Positions 63,675-64,000 of a stretch of 64,000 nt of DNA are shown one piece after another. The DNA comes from Straminergon stramineum. Its lineage: Eukaryota > Streptophyta > Bryopsida > Hypnales > Calliergonaceae. The notes below the pieces were generated by a model that saw nothing but the letters and a program-made list of their open reading frames with translations, was not told the origin of the DNA and searched no databases. Position 1 is the stretch's first letter, and every line of letters begins with the position of its first letter. The stretch spans positions 13,108,019-13,172,018 of the forward strand of contig OY987270.1 of NCBI GenBank assembly GCA_963920665.1. The letters run 5' to 3'. Both the position numbers and the translations under genes were made by a program.

Positions 63675-63957
63675 TTAATAGCTTGGTTTTGAGAGAATCC
63701 AATAAGCCTTCCTTGAGGAATTTGCCTGCCACACAATGCCAGAGAGATGAATTAGATATACAGACACTCAGAAACAGAAAATGCACATGATTTTTGAACG
63801 AAGGTTTTGTTGTAGAAGGGGGGGATATGGAGATGAACTCTTTCGGAGGTGGAGGCCTTGGTGGATCAGGATGGCCCAACTCGGGTGGCTCAAATGTGAT
63901 TGCTAGTGGAGGTGGATTTTCTCCACATCTCTCTGAACATTTTGGAATCACTCCTTT
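63675..63957 (-). CDS. Possible 3' exons of an unknown gene (partial)
   Basis: An exon-like block at 63787-63957 follows a good acceptor (pyrimidine-rich, CAG) and reads KGVIPKCSERCGENPPPLAI, then a Pro-rich stretch HPDPPRPPPPKEFISISPP. If it splices at a GTGCAT donor to 63725, the protein ends after 17 codons at 63675. In other frames the following DNA encodes hydrophobic stretches (KLLTTIIYIG and VNMIATIATGVFIFML), separated by a stop, so the true ending may be a membrane segment with a frameshift or another splice. I do not recognise the family. The gene would continue beyond the right edge. Confidence 0.25.
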
Positions 63958-64000
63958 CTGAAAGACATGAAAATGAAAACCAAATCAGTTTAGACACTGT

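Overview
This is a nuclear genome segment from a land plant. Coding sequence is broken by 2 to 22 exons with GT-AG introns. Two products are plastid proteins with transit-peptide-like N-termini (a STR4A-type rhodanese and a SCO4-type CAAX protease), and there is a plant LRR-VIII-1 receptor kinase and a plant-type PARP1. Gene-proximal DNA is near 40-45% GC, while the spacers are AT-rich and full of small repeats. The lineage cannot be fixed by eye. Compact introns and ordinary codon use would suit a bryophyte or other seedless plant, but that is a guess.

I could rebuild eight genes, mostly exon by exon, by conceptual splicing with phase checks: (1) 222-662 minus, 5' end of DNA polymerase eta, running off the left edge; (2) 3447-6831 minus, STR4A-like thylakoid rhodanese, 7 exons; (3) 11571-15227 minus, SCO4-like CPBP/CAAX intramembrane protease, 9 exons; (4) 19918-28835 plus, PARP1, 22 exons, 1037 aa; (5) 34433-35617 minus, a 94-aa acidic protein resembling anaphase-promoting complex subunit 15, 2 exons; (6) 37656-39535 minus, rhomboid RBL14-like protease with a RanBP2 zinc finger, 2 exons; (7) 48785-49695 plus, V-ATPase subunit G, 2 exons; (8) 51259-60287 minus, LRR-VIII-1 receptor kinase, 20 exons, 966 aa. 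A possible 3' gene fragment lies at the right edge on the minus strand. The genes are unrelated in function (two DNA-damage enzymes, two plastid membrane proteins, a vacuolar pump subunit, a receptor kinase), as expected for a eukaryotic neighbourhood without operons.

The spacers hold the unexpected structure. Several repeat families (about 145, 230, 580-610 and 930 bp) end in CCC...GGG and are flanked by TTAA or its decayed form, which looks like piggyBac-type non-autonomous elements. The 230-bp unit occurs singly, head-to-tail and head-to-head. A second type has a perfect 19-bp inverted repeat (1734-2916) and carries one of the 230-bp units inside it. A third repeat, SINE-like, lies in introns of genes 3 and 4 and close to genes 5 and 7. 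There are also a 457-bp perfect AAAT microsatellite, a 3-kb field of degenerate repeats (40.3-43.4 kb), a long near-perfect hairpin (43632-43790) and a GC-rich LTR-like block (45.2-46.3 kb). No tRNA, rRNA, CRISPR or viral gene was seen.
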